A stretch of DNA of 6,333 nt. Origin: Thermoplasmata archaeon. GTDB taxonomy: Archaea; Thermoplasmatota; DAOVMN01. The notes under the pieces are model-generated. The model saw only the letters and a list, made by a program, of their open reading frames with translations. It did no database searches and was not told where the DNA came from. A program made the position numbers and the translations under genes. Shown here piece by piece: positions 6,301 to 6,333 of the stretch. Within the stretch, counting starts at the first letter, position 1; each line of letters starts with the position of its first letter. The stretch is taken from the NCBI GenBank assembly GCA_030630685.1, contig DAOVMN010000136.1, positions 1 to 6,333 of the forward strand, given 5' to 3'.

Positions 6301-6333
6301 TTTCACGGTTAGTGTGGTGTTGTGAACGAGCAC
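3322..6333 (-). CDS. Large multi-domain surface protein with membrane anchor and acidic repeat tail (N-terminus outside window)
   Basis: The frame is open to the right edge for 1003 codons; the first GTG is merely the edge codon, so the gene starts outside. Residues below count from that edge. About 1-494 hold tandem Ig-like modules. The first resembles CARDB/NEW3 (YTLALEVTNIGDRTGNATV, 31-49). Later ones carry the macroglobulin-like signature of D, K/Q, Y/F, then GD (LDKQVYNIGDTV 211-222; LNQRTFNPGDNI 294-305; a variant TDKSAHKKGEPV 411-422). Three homologous PKD/cadherin-like modules follow at about 494-600, 602-707 and 708-804, each opening with N-x-P/A-P and containing a DxDxxxP-like loop and IDG. 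A membrane helix spans 811-834 (coding 3903-3832), followed by KQVRK. The tail, 836-1003, is about 42% Glu with 42-residue repeats. About 25 N-x-S/T sequons lie outside the membrane and none in the tail. C397 and C410 may pair. It is probably an adhesin, receptor or envelope component; the ligand is unknown. Confidence 0.9.
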   Translation of the reverse strand: MLVHNTTLTVKGAVFSLVVPTGLDYRIGRNYTLALEVTNIGDRTGNATVFVCIPGIIDDSNISGIDVGGNATFWFNLTIPGDLRDGNYTMTVNLAGKEYTYPVNVEGLDFDVRASLDKAVYVVDDTARLFINITNNKPAGGENMTVRVKVNGREERKDFVLAATNSLEFEIPIESPGQKKITYNVILHPGTALHISSIYVNVRADDIGLILDKQVYNIGDTVNISVDPLGSGVLNITAPAFFLEEEIFAPSNYNFTVPALTSGSYRVFYRFRNHSYSQAFEVIGYSADILSANLNQRTFNPGDNITVELLVIANTNFSGHIELWIVDPEENYEVETFDIELVEGENKLVLTHRLDSNFTGTFRLIYAIFAHHRDEGMRTIGRGDEYDTILVRGGTQCFDVIGGGVLLSLCTDKSAHKKGEPVKVAAEAAWANHSVVELYLDDELVHEWNVSTNDTVLLETIIDAPVESGLHIIRAVVKNDGTSGVMTHTFEVTNQAPSLSNSGVDPGAGEEGTIFEFITTYTDPDGESPAFIKVLIDGNEHNMTPKSHAEPQPEDLRSGVVYAFETTALNTTSHNFFFTASDGDDISSTELYLGPYVVNLSENNPPELSDGKVVPTMGTKSTQFTYSVLYRDEEDDAPAEISVTIDGKKYALTRRDGALPDYASGEIFEVVGVTRLRGNHHTFVFSATDGMADAMGDTSIHRGPVVVNTPPEILDASAEMIEENEYKFRMGYRDIDNDPPKWVKLIIDGKPFELNATGHARDYLSTVYYETRVNLTPGNHTYRFEVYDGIDKVVGEEATIEIEEKPTEKKINWVVVGGIAVAIMLIAGIIAFLWVKQVRKPKELMKKPEEKEKEEVAEPEEEKGEPEAEEEKVEVTEKTEEEEPKESEEGEETTGPEKAITEEEAGEQRGGEEKAEVSEETEEEETKEPEEGEETTDPEKAMLEEEAGEQRGGEEKAEVSEVTEETGMGEPEGEKDRAEAEESMVEEEIEGYSENPQMEQKER
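3451..3727 (-). repeat. 126-bp tandem repeat coding the acidic tail of the surface protein
   Basis: Two adjacent 126-base copies (3451-3576 and 3577-3702) differ at about 10 positions by eye. A third, partial copy of about 25 bases (3703-3727) starts in the same phase with two mismatches. The unit is a multiple of three, so copy changes keep the frame. In protein terms the repeats are residues 872-913, 914-955 and a more diverged 956-997, each with the order K-x-E-V-x-E, an acidic run, GEETT-x-PEKA, then EEEAGEQRGGEE in the first two. The plus strand here is almost entirely pyrimidine. Confidence 0.85.
3832..3903 (-). other. Membrane-spanning segment of the large surface protein
   Basis: This stretch encodes residues 811-834, an uninterrupted hydrophobic run (INWVVVGGIAVAIMLIAGII and onward to FLWV) followed by K, R, K, P, K. 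The basic cytoplasmic flank and the sequon-rich preceding region fix the topology: outside N-terminal, inside C-terminal. No PGF-CTERM or LPXTG-like sorting motif is present, so the protein is a true single-pass anchor, not an archaeosortase or sortase substrate. Confidence 0.85.

Overview
The window looks archaeal, most likely a euryarchaeote of Thermoplasmatota type; this is an inference. The evidence is a TATA-like box (TTTAAATA) about 50 bases before a gene start, oligo-T tracts instead of hairpin terminators, strong GGAGG ribosome binding sites, and large N-glycosylation-rich surface proteins held by one C-terminal membrane helix. Base composition is moderate by eye, and no tRNA, rRNA, CRISPR array or insertion sequence was seen.

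Layout. Positions 3-902 (+) hold the 3' end of a surface protein gene that enters from the left edge: an extracellular beta-rich region, one membrane helix and a short charged tail. T-rich terminators follow (911-970). A promoter at about 1038-1045 then drives a compact three-gene redox operon (1098-2945, +): thioredoxin, an unrecognised 149-residue protein, and an NADPH-type thioredoxin reductase that starts at TTG. Positions 2946-3173 have no convincing gene but contain one promoter-like element. On the opposite strand, convergent with the operon, lie a very large surface protein gene (3322-6333, entering from the right edge) and, 4 bases after its stop codon, a 47-codon ORF (3174-3317). That small protein resembles a widespread family of small antitoxin-like or hypothetical proteins.

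How the genes fit together. NADPH -> thioredoxin reductase -> thioredoxin is a complete two-protein disulfide-reducing system. The middle gene is unknown, but its position makes it a candidate partner or client. The large surface protein has macroglobulin/CARDB-like Ig modules, three homologous PKD/cadherin-like modules, a membrane helix, and a roughly 168-residue glutamate-rich cytoplasmic tail built partly from 42-residue tandem repeats. About 25 N-glycosylation sequons lie outside the membrane and none in the tail. The most novel points are the small coupled ORF, the unknown middle gene of the redox operon, and the repeat-built acidic tail. No clear new multi-gene system is visible.
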